Source of the DNA: Liopterus haemorrhoidalis
Taxonomy: Eukaryota > Arthropoda > Insecta > Coleoptera > Dytiscidae
NCBI GenBank assembly: GCA_963971575.1
Contig: OZ020625.1
Span: forward strand, 18,010,829-18,074,828
Direction of reading: 5' to 3'
DNA length: 64,000 bases
The notes below the pieces were generated by a model that was not told the origin of the DNA, searched no databases, and saw only the letters and a program-made list of their open reading frames with translations. Made by a program: the position numbers and the translations under genes. Within the stretch, counting starts at the first letter, position 1. Every line of letters begins with the position of its first letter. Shown piece after piece: positions 33,616 to 44,259 of the stretch.

Positions 33616-34165
33616 AATCCTTAAATTTTAAGAAATACAAAAAAGGGTAAAAATCACTTTTCAGGCAATTTTTTTACAATTTATATTTTTTATACTATAT
33701 TCAATTCAATTCAATTCGTTTATTGAGCATAATAAATTTTACATTAATACACTTACAGAATATTTCTTAATAATAAATTCTACTAACTATAGTTATTAAT
33801 ATAACAATAAACAATAGTCCACCAAAAAGATGGATGGTTACACCACCTGTGAATCCGTAAGATTCAGTGCGATGGCAATATGTAATTATGTAATTAAAAA
33901 AAAAAAAAACTGTTTGCTCTGCAAGTTGGGTGCAGGTCTGCACATTTTTAAATATGCATGTGAAAGTGACTGAAAGTTAAGATTTTAAGAAATAGTATCA
34001 AAAATAATTACATGAAAAAAAAAAGAATAATATTTGTAGTTGTTATTTTATCATTTTAGTTACTTCTGATCGGTCTAAGGTAAATATCCATTTTTTTATT
34101 ATCTTTTTATAATTCAAATTAGTGATGGTTATTTTTGAATCTGCGATATATTTTTGGAAAACATT

Positions 34166-36116
34166 TTATATTCTATTACTGTATTTATGAAAAAATGTAT
34201 TCAGTTTTGATTTTTTGTATTTATTGGGGACAGCCATTCTATCAACATTTCCCTTTGTTTGATACCTGTGATTAGTGATATTAAGTATTGTTGGTTTTTT
34301 TGTTATATATTTAGCTATGGCATTAATATAAACTTGATCTACAGTGAAAACTGAAACATCCCTAAAAATTAAACGAGACGAGTATGTTCGTGGCTTACAT
34401 AACATAATTTTCAAAGTTTTCTTTTGTAAAATTTTTAATTTTTTTGTATATATTTCGACGGCGCCACCCCAGGCTAGTATACCATATTGAATTACCGATT
34501 GGATCAAACCAAAGTATATTGTTTTTAAATTTTTTATAGAGTAGATATCTCTAATTTTTTTAAATAAGTGTAAGCTTTTACGAATTTTACTGCATACCGC
34601 GTCAATATGGAAATTCCACCTTACATGATCGTCGAAAATGACTCCCAGGTAGTTCATCTGTTTTTTTCTTGTTATTTTAGTACTACATATACAATTTTTT
34701 GAACGGCAGTTAGAATCATGAATTGTTAAATTTTCAAAAATATTTTGTGTCTTATTGTCATGTAAAAGTTAGAAAGTGTGATTTTTCCACATTTAAAAAG
34801 AGTTTATTTTCATGTAACCAGTTTGCTATTGTTTTCAAATCATAAGTGGCCGACGTTTCTATTTCAGTCCAACTGTTGGCTTTGTAAAAGAGTACCGTGT
34901 CATCTGCGTATGATAAAATTTGACAGTTTAAAGGAATTGTGAGTAAATCATTCAGGTAAATTATAAATAATAGCGGCCCCAAAATACTGCCCTGGAAAAC
35001 ACCACATGTAATGGAACTTTCTGTACTGTATGAATCAGATATTTTTGTTACTTGTCCTCTGTCTCGTAAATAGCTTTTTAATAGCTCAAGTGAGATTCCT
35101 CTCAGCCCGTACCTTTCCAATTTTTCTATGAGTAGGTTATGATTAACGGTATCAAAGGCCTTGGCCAGATCCAGAAATATGGCCATTGATTTTTCAGAAT
35201 TATCTAAACTACTGTAAATATTTTGTGTTAATTCGATTATTGCACCTTCAGTTGAGCTACCTGATCTGAAGCCGAATTGTCGTTCTGATAACAGATTGTG
35301 TTTTGCGAAAAACGATTGTATACGTTTAGCCAATAGTTTCTCAAAAACTTTACCTATATTATTAATAATAGAAATTGGTCTATAATTGTTACAATCGAAT
35401 TTATTCCCTTTTTTAAAAATGGGTGTAATTACTGATTTTTTAAATGTTTTCGGGAAATATCCAACTGTGAAACATGCATTAAAAATATCACTAAGTACAG
35501 GGACAATAGAGTTTGCTAATACTTTGATAGTTTTTATTGTTATTTTGTCTGTTCCACAAGATTTGGTGTTATTTAAACTATATATTGTTTGCAATATTTC
35601 TGATTCGTCAGTTGGATTCATGAACATTGACTTTTTATTGATTATTATTTTTTTTGCAGTGGAATTCGACTGATTTACTTTAAATTTTTCACATAATTTT
35701 TTACCCACTTCAACAAAATATTTATTAAATTGTTCAGCAATTGCAAGAGGATCTGAGATTATTTGATTATTAACTTTTAGTTTGGATATTTTATCGGATT
35801 ACTTATTTTTATTTACAGATTCATTAGCGATTCTCCACAAGGTCGCTGGCTTTGGATTATTATCAAGTTTTTTTGCGTAATAATTGTTTTTGGCTAATTT
35901 TATTAACCGAGGTATTTGTTTTTTGTAAGTTTCATAAACATTGGATACATCCACATTATCTGGATCTAGTTTATGTTGTTTGTAGAGGCGATCTCTTATA
36001 TTTATTGATTTAATAAGGCCATCCGTAATCCAAGGGCTTCTTTTTCTGGTTCTACTAGTGATTTTCTTCAATTTAGTACAGGAGTCAACTAAAACGTTTA
36101 TTTTTGAAATAACATT
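34166..36116 (-). pseudogene. LINE ORF2, reverse-transcriptase part
   Basis: In order on the minus strand: a linker (about 35799-36071) with ITDGLIKSINIRDRLYKQHK, an in-frame TAA at 35799-35801, then the RT domain with KSCGTDKITIKTIK, NNYRPISIINNIGKVFEKLL, FLDLAKAFDTVNHNLLIEKL, GVFQGSILGPLLFIIYLND and the catalytic SYADDTVLF. A single-base frameshift at about 34758-34770 separates this from a C-terminal part (34166-34657) with NYLGVIFDDHVRWNFH and SVIQYGILAWGG. It would copy LINE RNA by target-primed reverse transcription, but the breaks make it inactive. Confidence 0.85.
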
Positions 36117-36276
36117 TGTAATAAACTTATTAAAATCACTGTAATTTATTTGTCAGAATATAAATCACTACAATAGCTAATCTTACAGCGTCCATTGCCA
36201 TGACTCTTACACAGTCTCGCTGACAATCTCACAATGTTGCCAACTGCAAAATATTTTACAACGAGGGTTTATTACA
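36117..36276 (-). repeat. 3' LTR of the Gypsy element
   Basis: 160 bp, TG...CA ends with extended inverted termini TGTAATAAAC/GTTTATTACA. It is preceded by target copy CATT and followed by internal GC-richer sequence. Confidence 0.92.
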
Positions 36277-36380
36277 CTCGGCCATTCTGCCGGTTTAATG
36301 ACCTCATTAACATTGTACAATCATACAAGAAAATAACTTAACTTAGTGTTCCATTAGTCTACATTAGTGTTCATAGTCTT

Positions 36381-39300
36381 TCAAGTACGTCGGTACTTGA
36401 TGACTCCGCTTGGGTCGTCTTTGCGTTTTTGCACTCGCGATTTTGTCACTAGCACTTGCACTGACACTAGCACTGCCACTATCTGGATCGCTGCTGGATG
36501 GATCTCGTTCTGGTGCCTGCTGGTCGGTGCCGCTATCTTGGGTATCATCTGGATCTGTGTCGGAATCTTCTGATTCAATGTGATTTCTATAACGCTTAAT
36601 TTGACTGATATGCGCGGTCGTGGTAAAGTGTCTTTCCCCCACCCCATCGATGGAACTAACCCGGTAGCATCGCTTGGGAGAACTTGCATTACAATGTAAG
36701 GCCCCTTATACCGTCGCATTCTGGGGAACCAGAAACTGCTTCTCATAGCCCCCACTGTTCGTTCCAGACCAAAGTGCCCAGCGTTGTCATGATAACGCAC
36801 ACACATGGTCTTCCTCATAGATTTTGGAACAACATAAAGGTCTCGCGTTTTATTCTGAGACGTCCCGATCCTAAATAATCGTCCGTCATGCAACCGGTAC
36901 CCTTGAATATTTGCTATCTCATCAGCAGTCAAGGATTGCCTATCCTTTTGCAACAAACTGATCTTCAGTCGTAGCTCCGGGTCACTCCTCTGCATAACCA
37001 TAATCTGATCTTCTTCCGAAAGGACCATCAATACGTCTAGTCGGTCATATAGCTGCTGATATGTGTCACCTTCTTCTCCGACGGGTGCTCGCGATAATGC
37101 ATCAACATGAGCCATTTTCGTACCTGCCCTGTGCCGAAGTATCATGTCAAAATCCTGGACCAAATGTAGCCATCTAGCAATCTGCGAATTTCTCGTCTTG
37201 TTCGCGTTCATGTGAACTAAAGCTTCACAGTCAGTAACGCAAACAAAGTGTCGTCCGAATAAGTAATTGCGTAACTTATTCAATGCGTAAGCTACCGCCA
37301 TAAGTTCTAATTTACATGAAGAATACTGTGATTCAGCTGGCGTGTTTTTCTTGGATAGGTACACAACTGGTTGCAGTGTACCACCATCTTCATCCGCTTG
37401 CAACAATATTGCTCCGATCCCTAGGCTGCTTGCGTCCGTATGCACTTCCGTGTGTGCTGCTTCCGTGTTAAATAACCTCAACACTGGTTTTGAGCATAAA
37501 GCTTCCTTCAAATCATTAAACGAAAAGTTTGCCTTATCACTCCAAATGAATTTTTCATTTTTTCTGGTTAAATCAGTAATTGGCTTTGCACGTACCGCAA
37601 AGTTTGATATAAAGCGTCTAAAATAGCTGGCTAAGCCTAAAAATCTCCGCGCTTCATGTACATTTTTCGGTGTTGGGAATTCTTTAATCGCACCGATCTT
37701 AAAATCGCCTGGTGTGATACCTGCTTCTGAGAGTGTAAATCCTAAATAGTCTACTTGTGACATTCCAAATTTACATTTCTGTATCTTAAGCGTGAGTTTC
37801 GCTTTCTTAAAGGCTTCGAAAACTTTTCTGAGCTTCTCCAACATCTCTGACCAATTCTTGGCCGCAACAAGCACGTCATCTAAGTACCAAATTGCGGTTT
37901 CGCGTCCTAAAGGTCCTAAGACGAGAGACATTAACCTGCTGAATTCATACGGAGCATTCGTTAGCCCGAACATCATTCTGTTAAATTGTCCCGTGGTGTC
38001 GTTTGTTATGAACGCGCTCTTTTGTTTTGCCCGTTCAGTTAGGGGCACCTGCAAATAAGCATTGCCTAAATCTAAGCTGGTAAATAATTTACAACCGCTC
38101 AGACCTTCAAATTGTTCTTCGACAATTGGAATTGGGAAATTCATCTTAACCGTCTGTGCGTTAAGTGCTCGGTAATCCACTACTACTCGCGGTTCACCAG
38201 ACTTTTTCCGAACTAATAGACAGGGAGACGCGTAAGGCGACCTTGTCTCAGATACAATACCGTGTTTCTTCCACTCGGCTACTAGTTCTTTTATTGTTTC
38301 GCTCTCTGCTATACTGGACTTATAGGGTTTTCTGCGCACTGGTACATCATTGTCTAGTATATCCATTTCGACTAAATCAGTACAACCTAACTCTTTCAGA
38401 TTGAATGCAAAACAATCTCTGTATTCATTACACAGCGTGAGAAGTCGTTCTTGATCATTTTCACTTACATTCTGTGCATTTACCTTTAGCTGTTCCAGCC
38501 GGACTGGTTGACATTTTGACTCATCCACCTTAAGTATTTCAGCGGATTTCAAGTAACCAATCGCCTCGTCGTTCCTAATCGTGCAATTCTGTGGTCCAAT
38601 GTTGACTATTGGCATAATTAGCTCTCTGTCGTCTACGGCACAGCTAATTAAATCAACTTTTCCAGCCAATAATTCACAGTCTTCTTTTGCTACGACATTG
38701 ATTCGAGCCGATTTTTCCTCGACTTTCATATCTACAAATGGAAAATCTGTGCGATAACCAAATACTAATTTGTCGTCCAGCTTGACATACGCTATATCTG
38801 GTTTTTCTGTAAACGGACGTCCTACCAAAACGTCTGTGATTTGCGTCGAGTCCGCTACCATATAAAGTTCCGTATCCGCGCTAACGTCATCTACCGTTAT
38901 TCGCGCTCGTACTAATCCAAGTACCGTAACCGCTGTACTCTTCGAGCCGCCGAAACCATATAGTTTCTTTTCGCTAGGTTCCTCCATCAAATTGCATCTA
39001 GCCGCCGCAGATTCTGTGATTGTATTTACCGACGATCCGGGATCTATTTGCGCAGTTACCTGCATTTTATTTACTAATACTTCGCGCAAAAACTTATCAA
39101 TTCCCTCGCGTTGAGTGTTTTCTTCGATCTGCATCACCGCTGACCTATTCTGAGGACAGTCCCTTTTATAATGACCCTTTTCTTTACATTTAAAGCAAGG
39201 TAAATCCTTTACCGGAACGGTACAGGCAATCGCTGCGTGCTCTGCTTCCCTGCATTTAAAACAACGCTTTTGTTTGTTTGATAAAACATTTTCTTTCGGA

Positions 39301-40196
39301 CTCGTGTCTCTTGCAAGTTCGTTTTTCGCTGTTTCCCTGGTTCCTACCCGGTTCTTTGGCTTTACTGTTGAGTGTATAGGCATAACATTCATTTTATCTT
39401 TCGTTTTCTCCCGATTAATACGATCTAGGACAAGTAAGTCGTCGACCAATTCGTCGACATCCGCATGTGACTTGACTAATAACCCATTCGCGTTGTCCGC
39501 GCTGGTTAACCCTACGATTATCTGTTCTTTTATTTCGGAAAACGGCATATTCAACGCTTTACATAGCCAATATTTCTCGTGAACGTACGAATTAGGCGTT
39601 TCGTCGTCGCGTTGCTTTCTTTTACGCATAGTGTTCCATTTTTCCGCAAGACTCACTGGTGTTAGAAAAGTACGACGGAAAGCAAGTTCGAAATCTTTGA
39701 ACGTTTTAATTTGCTCCCTACGCGCTGCGTACCAAGATTTAGCCCCACCTCGTAGATTAATCCGCGCTACCTCTACAACGTACGAATCGGCCCAGTTATT
39801 CATAACCGCAGCTGATTTCAACTGTTCTAGCCAATCCTTGGCTTCAACATACGATTCGTCACCGTTGAATTTACTAATAATATCAGTCAAATTTGCATGC
39901 TGAGTAATCACATTTGATCCTGCGGCCATTGTTTCTCTATCTCGCTGGATCATATTTAACATTTGTTGCATTTGCGCCAACAGAGTTGACACATCTCCTA
40001 CCTGAACTGTAGTTCCGCTACCTGCCACCACTGTAGATCCCGCTGACAACTGCTGTCCGCTTACCGACCGTGTGGTTTGGATTCCGTCCACCGTAGCTGG
40101 CTGCGCGCTGCTATCCGCTGACATGTCGAGAACGCTGTCTTCCATTTTCCCGCCTGAATATGCCTCTAACCTCCAAATGCTGACACTTTTAACCAC
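36381..40196 (-). CDS. Gypsy Gag-Pol polyprotein, open but lacking the integrase core
   Basis: A single 1271-codon frame. Gag occupies about residues 1-310, with two CCHC zinc knuckles (C312-C325 and C334-C347). The aspartic protease has DPGS at 385-388. The reverse transcriptase has YLDD at 771-774. RNase H has HTDAS at 919-923 and the KLELMAV Glu near 964. The integrase zinc-finger start (HDNAGHFGLERT, about 1136-1147) is joined at about residue 1163 directly to KGPYIVMQVLP, the C-terminal GPY region, so the catalytic DDE domain is deleted. A frameshift near 36665 moves the true C-terminus into another frame (about 36364-36660). No envelope gene was seen. Confidence 0.88.
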   Translation of the reverse strand: MVKSVSIWRLEAYSGGKMEDSVLDMSADSSAQPATVDGIQTTRSVSGQQLSAGSTVVAGSGTTVQVGDVSTLLAQMQQMLNMIQRDRETMAAGSNVITQHANLTDIISKFNGDESYVEAKDWLEQLKSAAVMNNWADSYVVEVARINLRGGAKSWYAARREQIKTFKDFELAFRRTFLTPVSLAEKWNTMRKRKQRDDETPNSYVHEKYWLCKALNMPFSEIKEQIIVGLTSADNANGLLVKSHADVDELVDDLLVLDRINREKTKDKMNVMPIHSTVKPKNRVGTRETAKNELARDTSPKENVLSNKQKRCFKCREAEHAAIACTVPVKDLPCFKCKEKGHYKRDCPQNRSAVMQIEENTQREGIDKFLREVLVNKMQVTAQIDPGSSVNTITESAAARCNLMEEPSEKKLYGFGGSKSTAVTVLGLVRARITVDDVSADTELYMVADSTQITDVLVGRPFTEKPDIAYVKLDDKLVFGYRTDFPFVDMKVEEKSARINVVAKEDCELLAGKVDLISCAVDDRELIMPIVNIGPQNCTIRNDEAIGYLKSAEILKVDESKCQPVRLEQLKVNAQNVSENDQERLLTLCNEYRDCFAFNLKELGCTDLVEMDILDNDVPVRRKPYKSSIAESETIKELVAEWKKHGIVSETRSPYASPCLLVRKKSGEPRVVVDYRALNAQTVKMNFPIPIVEEQFEGLSGCKLFTSLDLGNAYLQVPLTERAKQKSAFITNDTTGQFNRMMFGLTNAPYEFSRLMSLVLGPLGRETAIWYLDDVLVAAKNWSEMLEKLRKVFEAFKKAKLTLKIQKCKFGMSQVDYLGFTLSEAGITPGDFKIGAIKEFPTPKNVHEARRFLGLASYFRRFISNFAVRAKPITDLTRKNEKFIWSDKANFSFNDLKEALCSKPVLRLFNTEAAHTEVHTDASSLGIGAILLQADEDGGTLQPVVYLSKKNTPAESQYSSCKLELMAVAYALNKLRNYLFGRHFVCVTDCEALVHMNANKTRNSQIARWLHLVQDFDMILRHRAGTKMAHVDALSRAPVGEEGDTYQQLYDRLDVLMVLSEEDQIMVMQRSDPELRLKISLLQKDRQSLTADEIANIQGYRLHDGRLFRIGTSQNKTRDLYVVPKSMRKTMCVRYHDNAGHFGLERTVGAMRSSFWFPRMRRYKGPYIVMQVLPSDATGLVPSMGWGKDTLPRPRISVKLSVIEITLNQKIPTQIQMIPKIAAPTSRHQNEIHPAAIQIVAVLVSVQVLVTKSRVQKRKDDPSGVIKYRRT

Positions 40197-40409
40197 ACCA
40201 ACGGTTTTCCAAAGTCTTCCACCTGTTCAATACCCGAACTAAGAAGCACTTTATCACCGCTCTATGCGTTAAAATTGTTACCGACAGTATTTTAGGTGAT
40301 ATTCGCGGCTCACAATGGCACAACACGTTTTCACAATACTTTCAACATTCACTGTCAGTTATTATAGCCTTCCGCGTGAACATAGATATGCTTATCCCAC
40401 TTCTGAATA

Positions 40410-40569
40410 TGTAATAAACTTATTAAAATCACTGTAATTTATTTGTCAGAATATAAATCACTACAATAGCTAATCTTACAGCGTCCATTGCCATGACTCT
40501 TACACAGTCTCGCTGACAATCTCACAATGTTGCCAACTGCAAAATATTTTACAACGAGGGTTTATTACA
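40410..40569 (-). repeat. 5' LTR of the Gypsy element
   Basis: 160 bp, reads identical to 36117-36276. It would carry the promoter for the minus-strand transcript. The primer-binding site adjoins it at about 40392-40408, and an untranslated leader lies at 40197-40409. Confidence 0.92.
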
Positions 40570-41473
40570 CATTAGTTAAAGCCGAGTCTATACATACGTT
40601 TTTTGTGAGCTCTTTCCAACTGGTGGAGAGCCCCTTTTCTGCCAATGCATTGTAATCGATTAGTTTTAGTGTTTTTACGTATTTTTTATCCGGAAAACGG
40701 GCGCCTGTCTCTTCACATAGAATATTTAGGCTAATTGGGTAGTGATCAGTTATTTTAGATTTTAATATTGCAGATGAAAATGTATCTTTTTTGTTACTTC
40801 GAACAAAAAAATGATCTAAACAGGATTTTGATTTTTTTGTGACCCTGGTATAATCGTTAATAAATGATATGAATCCATATTCATTCATTAAATTGAGATA
40901 TTCATGTGATATAATATTATCAGTTTTTCTACAGAGAATATCGATATTAATATCTCCCGTTAATATCTCATTGTTTGTGTTACAAAATTCCGACATATAG
41001 TTACGCAAGTTTTCCAAAAATATTCGACAGTCAATTGGAGGGGGTTTATAAATTACTGTTAACCCAAATAAATCATTATTTACATTAAATTCAATTCTTA
41101 AAAATTTAAAATTATTGATAGAATGTGTACATACCTTATGTGATATATCTTTATTTATAAAAAGCACGGCACCGTCATTCTGATTTATTTGACTGCCATT
41201 GTAGTAGGTGGTGTAACCATCAAGTTGGTAATGCTCTATATTATCTATTATACGCGTTTCTGTACATGCTACAATTTGACAATCTTTTTGAATGCCCGAC
41301 AGTAATACCTTTAGCTCATCTAGATTTTTATTTAGCCCTCGGATGTTAGTATGAAAAATATTTAATTTGAAGTTTTGGTTTATTTGCAGGTAATCATTAT
41401 ATTCGTTTAGTGTAGTACATATTTCTGTATTAATTTCTGTTTTTGCTAAATCTTGAAAATAATCTAATTCCAT
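40570..41473 (-). pseudogene. LINE ORF2, apurinic-type endonuclease part
   Basis: From the ATG at 41473 the frame encodes an APE-like endonuclease: IFHTNIRGLNKNLDEL, VACTETRI (Thr-Glu of the active site), a GDINIDIL segment and SKITDHYPISL near the end (catalytic Asp-His). It is open up to the CATT target site, where the Gypsy element interrupts it. It would nick target DNA for LINE integration. Confidence 0.85.
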
Positions 41474-41519
41474 TAAAGTAATATAAAGTGGTATAAAATA
41501 AATATTTAGATGAGATTAA

Positions 41520-42287
41520 GATTGAATTCTGTTCAGGTCATTCTTATTACGAATTACAATAATCGGTGAGATATCAGTTTCTCTAACAAAAAATTTTTGA
41601 ATTTTTAAACCAGACATACTTAAAACTATTTGCCCGGGCACGTTCCTTGGTCATCCATAATAGTTGCTTAACTTCAGAGTTTAGATTCTCGTTAAAGTAT
41701 AAGATATCTCCGATATTAATATCTTTTAAGTTTCGGTTAGTTGCCACTAACCGTTTTTGTTTAAGATAGAGGTCACGTTTGTTTCTGGAGACAAAGCTAA
41801 CTATTATTGAGGGGGGTGATTTTTTCCCTGGCGGAGTAGAGAGCCGGTGGGTGACATCTATATCTTCTGATGATATGTCAATTTTCAATTCTTTGGCAAT
41901 GTTCAAAACAATGTCCGTACAGTTCTCATTTTGTTTTAACGGATAGCCATGTATTTCTAAATTTTTTTTGCGCATGTATTGATCTAAGTTCATGATTTTA
42001 GAGGCGGAGTTATCAATAATTTCGTTTTTTTCAGCTAGCGTTAATTCTAAAGCTTGAATTTTTTTACTTTGCTCTTTGTTTTCATCATTTTTCATCTTTA
42101 ATTTATTTAAAATATCATCGTATTGATCGGACATCATCTGGACCGAGTGTTGTAATAATTTAAATTCATTTTCAATTGAGTCAATTTTTGACATTTTGGC
42201 ATCTAGTTTATTAATTAATGCTTTTATTTCCACTAATTCGGCAGAAATATGAGTTGTTTCACTTCCAGATTTGGATCTTGTAGACAT
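41520..42287 (-). pseudogene. LINE ORF1 (coiled coil plus RRM-like nucleic-acid-binding domain)
   Basis: Starts at the ATG at 42287. Residues about 10-105 are charged and heptad-like, as in a trimerising coiled coil. NLEIHGYPLKQNENCTD begins an RRM-like domain of the L1 ORF1p/transposase-22 type, followed by DVTHRL and SPPSIIVSFVSRNKRDLYLK. The frame stops at about 41583, where a run of six T shifts it; the next frame carries RETDISPIIVIRNKNDL to about 41520. This looks like a 1-base run-length change at the very C-terminus. Confidence 0.75.
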
Positions 42288-42299
42288 GATCAGTGCTTT

Positions 42300-42760
42300 A
42301 TTTATTATAAAGTTTCAAATAATGTATTAATTCAGTGCTGACTGCGAATAAACTTTATTGTGACGGTACGACTATATTAGAATAAAACAAGTCTATCTGT
42401 ACACTGTTTTAACGAACCTGTTGCACTGTCCGGATTATATAGATAAGCGGCCGTACAGAGACAGGTACCCACTAACCAGGAGTCCAAAGGTCGTTTTTGT
42501 TACTCGTTGATAAGAGTTTGTTGTCTATTGTTTATAAATGCAACATTTTACATTAATAAAAACGGTACAATCGTATTCACCACTGAACATTCACTGATGA
42601 CACTGAATTTCAATTTTTTAATACTGATAGTTTAGTTTAAATAAACAAATAACTGTCTAGCGACTTTAAACACGTCTACTTGCAATACAATTTGTATATT
42701 TTTAATGTAGTACTAATGTAGTAGTAATGTAGTTTTATTTTTAATATAGTACATATATTG
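42300..42760. other. LINE 5' untranslated region and unassigned sequence
   Basis: Probably contains the 5' end of the minus-strand LINE and the start of the opposing LINE fragment. Neither boundary could be placed. No reading frame is supported. Confidence 0.4.
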
Positions 42761-44185
42761 ACAGAATAGAAAAAGTTCAAGAGAAATTTATCGACAAATT
42801 AAACTATAAGTTAATTAATGACTTTTTACATCTTTCAAACTTAAATGGTGAACTGATATCTTATGCCGACGATACGGTATTACTAATAAATGCGGAAAAC
42901 TGGACTGATGCTAGAAAAATGGCAGAACATGACATGAAAAAAGTAAAAACATGGCTAAACAGTAATTTACTAACATTAAACGAAAATAAAACCCAAATCA
43001 TGCCTTTTTCGATATATAATAAAACTCAACCCAGTTTTAGCTACATAACATTACACGAAAATACATGTCCGATAGATAATAACTGTAACTGTAATGATAA
43101 AATATATAAAACGAATAAAGTGAAATATTTGGGTGTAATAATAGATAAAAACATGAAATGGGATGAACACATTTCATATCTATGTAAGAATGTAAGAAAA
43201 AGTATTTATTTATTTAAGAAATTAAGAGAAATCATGCCTATTAAAACTCTATACAACTTTTATTACGCATTAGTACAGTCATTCTTTTCGTACGGTCTGA
43301 TAGCTTGGGGAGGCAGTGCCGAAAAATATTTAAAAAAAATTGATGTGAAGTGTGAATATTCACACATTTCAGGGTTTCGCAGGTATATAATAAGTGAAGG
43401 CGGTATGCTGAGTGTGTAGGACAAATTTTACTTTGTAGTAATCACGGCAAAATGAACGATATTTTTAAAATAATTTATCGTCTGTTAATCATATAATAAG
43501 ACTGGTTATTAAATTTACGCTCTTAAAAATTAAATGCAACATTTGTCAAAATATAACTAGAATTTTGACAAAATAATTTCAACATAATAAAAATGCAAAA
43601 AAAAAACAGAAAAATAAAATTCACCCGTACTCGAACTCGAAACCCTTCGTTTCAAGCGCATTTTAGCTTACGCCACCAGTGCTCTAACCCATTACGCTAT
43701 CGCACGCCTTGCATATGAGTGTCTTACATTGGTATAACTTTTGTACTTTGTGAACCAAAAACCACAAAAAATGCGTTATTTTCCGAAAACATAATCTGAT
43801 CAAAAATTCCTGTTGTACTATTTCTGTTCAAACCAATATACATTACTTAGAATTTTTTTAGATTTTTAGTTTAAACCATCTGGGCTACAGGGTGTGGGAC
43901 AAAAAAATTTTTGCACAATTTTGGCAAAAATCGCATCAAAATAATTTATTTTGCAAAAATAAAAATTTGATCGTTAATCCACGTACTAAGGGCTTTCATT
44001 TGATACCCTACTCAGAATTTTAAAAAAATATTTTTGTTTTCGATGAGCATATATTTGTTTATATTTTTAGGGAGGTATGTTTTTTAGATGTTTTAGTATT
44101 TTTCCTATGTGCGGGTCAAAGAGTTGTATAAGCATGCCAAATTTCAACTCTCTAGGTTTAGCCGTTTGGCTACAATTTTTACCGA

Positions 44186-44259
<74 letters not shown>

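Larger units (their letters stand above)
27548..33700. repeat. Right arm of the inverted duplication
   Basis: Inverted counterpart of 6026-13443. It starts at CCCTGAGTCCTG and ends at TATACTATAT, where a LINE tail begins. Differences from the left arm: deletion of the sequence equivalent to 9820-11205, absence of two left-arm inserts, a private piggyBac insertion at 31312-33064, and two single-base deletions in exon 4. Confidence 0.9.
36117..40569 (-). mobile_element. Ty3/Gypsy LTR retrotransposon, recent, integrase-deleted
   Basis: Two 160-bp LTRs (36117-36276 and 40410-40569) begin TGTAATAAAC and end GTTTATTACA, and read as identical. The target duplication is CATT (36113-36116 and 40570-40573), within LINE ORF2. 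Next to the 5' LTR (right side) the minus strand reads TTCAGAAGTGGGATAAG, which fits a primer-binding site for the 3' end of a tRNA-Leu. Identical LTRs imply recent insertion, while the missing integrase core implies mobilisation in trans or a deletion after insertion. Confidence 0.92.
33701..42500 (-). mobile_element. LINE retrotransposon split by a Ty3/Gypsy insertion
   Basis: Minus-strand element with ORF1 (about 41520-42287), ORF2 endonuclease (40570-41473) and, beyond the LTR element, ORF2 reverse transcriptase (about 34166-36116). The 3' tail is a short tandem repeat, AATTGAATTGAATTGAA, at 33701-33720, abutting the outer edge of the right arm. The 5' boundary is uncertain. It is an APE-type LINE of the Jockey/CR1 assemblage; the exact clade is not resolved. 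Confidence 0.8.

Noticed and set aside
37342..39903. Several plus-strand ORFs opposite the Gypsy polyprotein
   Set aside because: They are antisense shadows of the minus-strand gag-pol frame.
36117..40569. Endogenous retrovirus with envelope
   Set aside because: No third frame with signal peptide or membrane segment exists between pol and the 3' LTR; it is a Gypsy retrotransposon without env.
43622..43710. tRNA gene
   Set aside because: The same sequence recurs inside other family A copies (18352-18425), so it is a part of a repeat.
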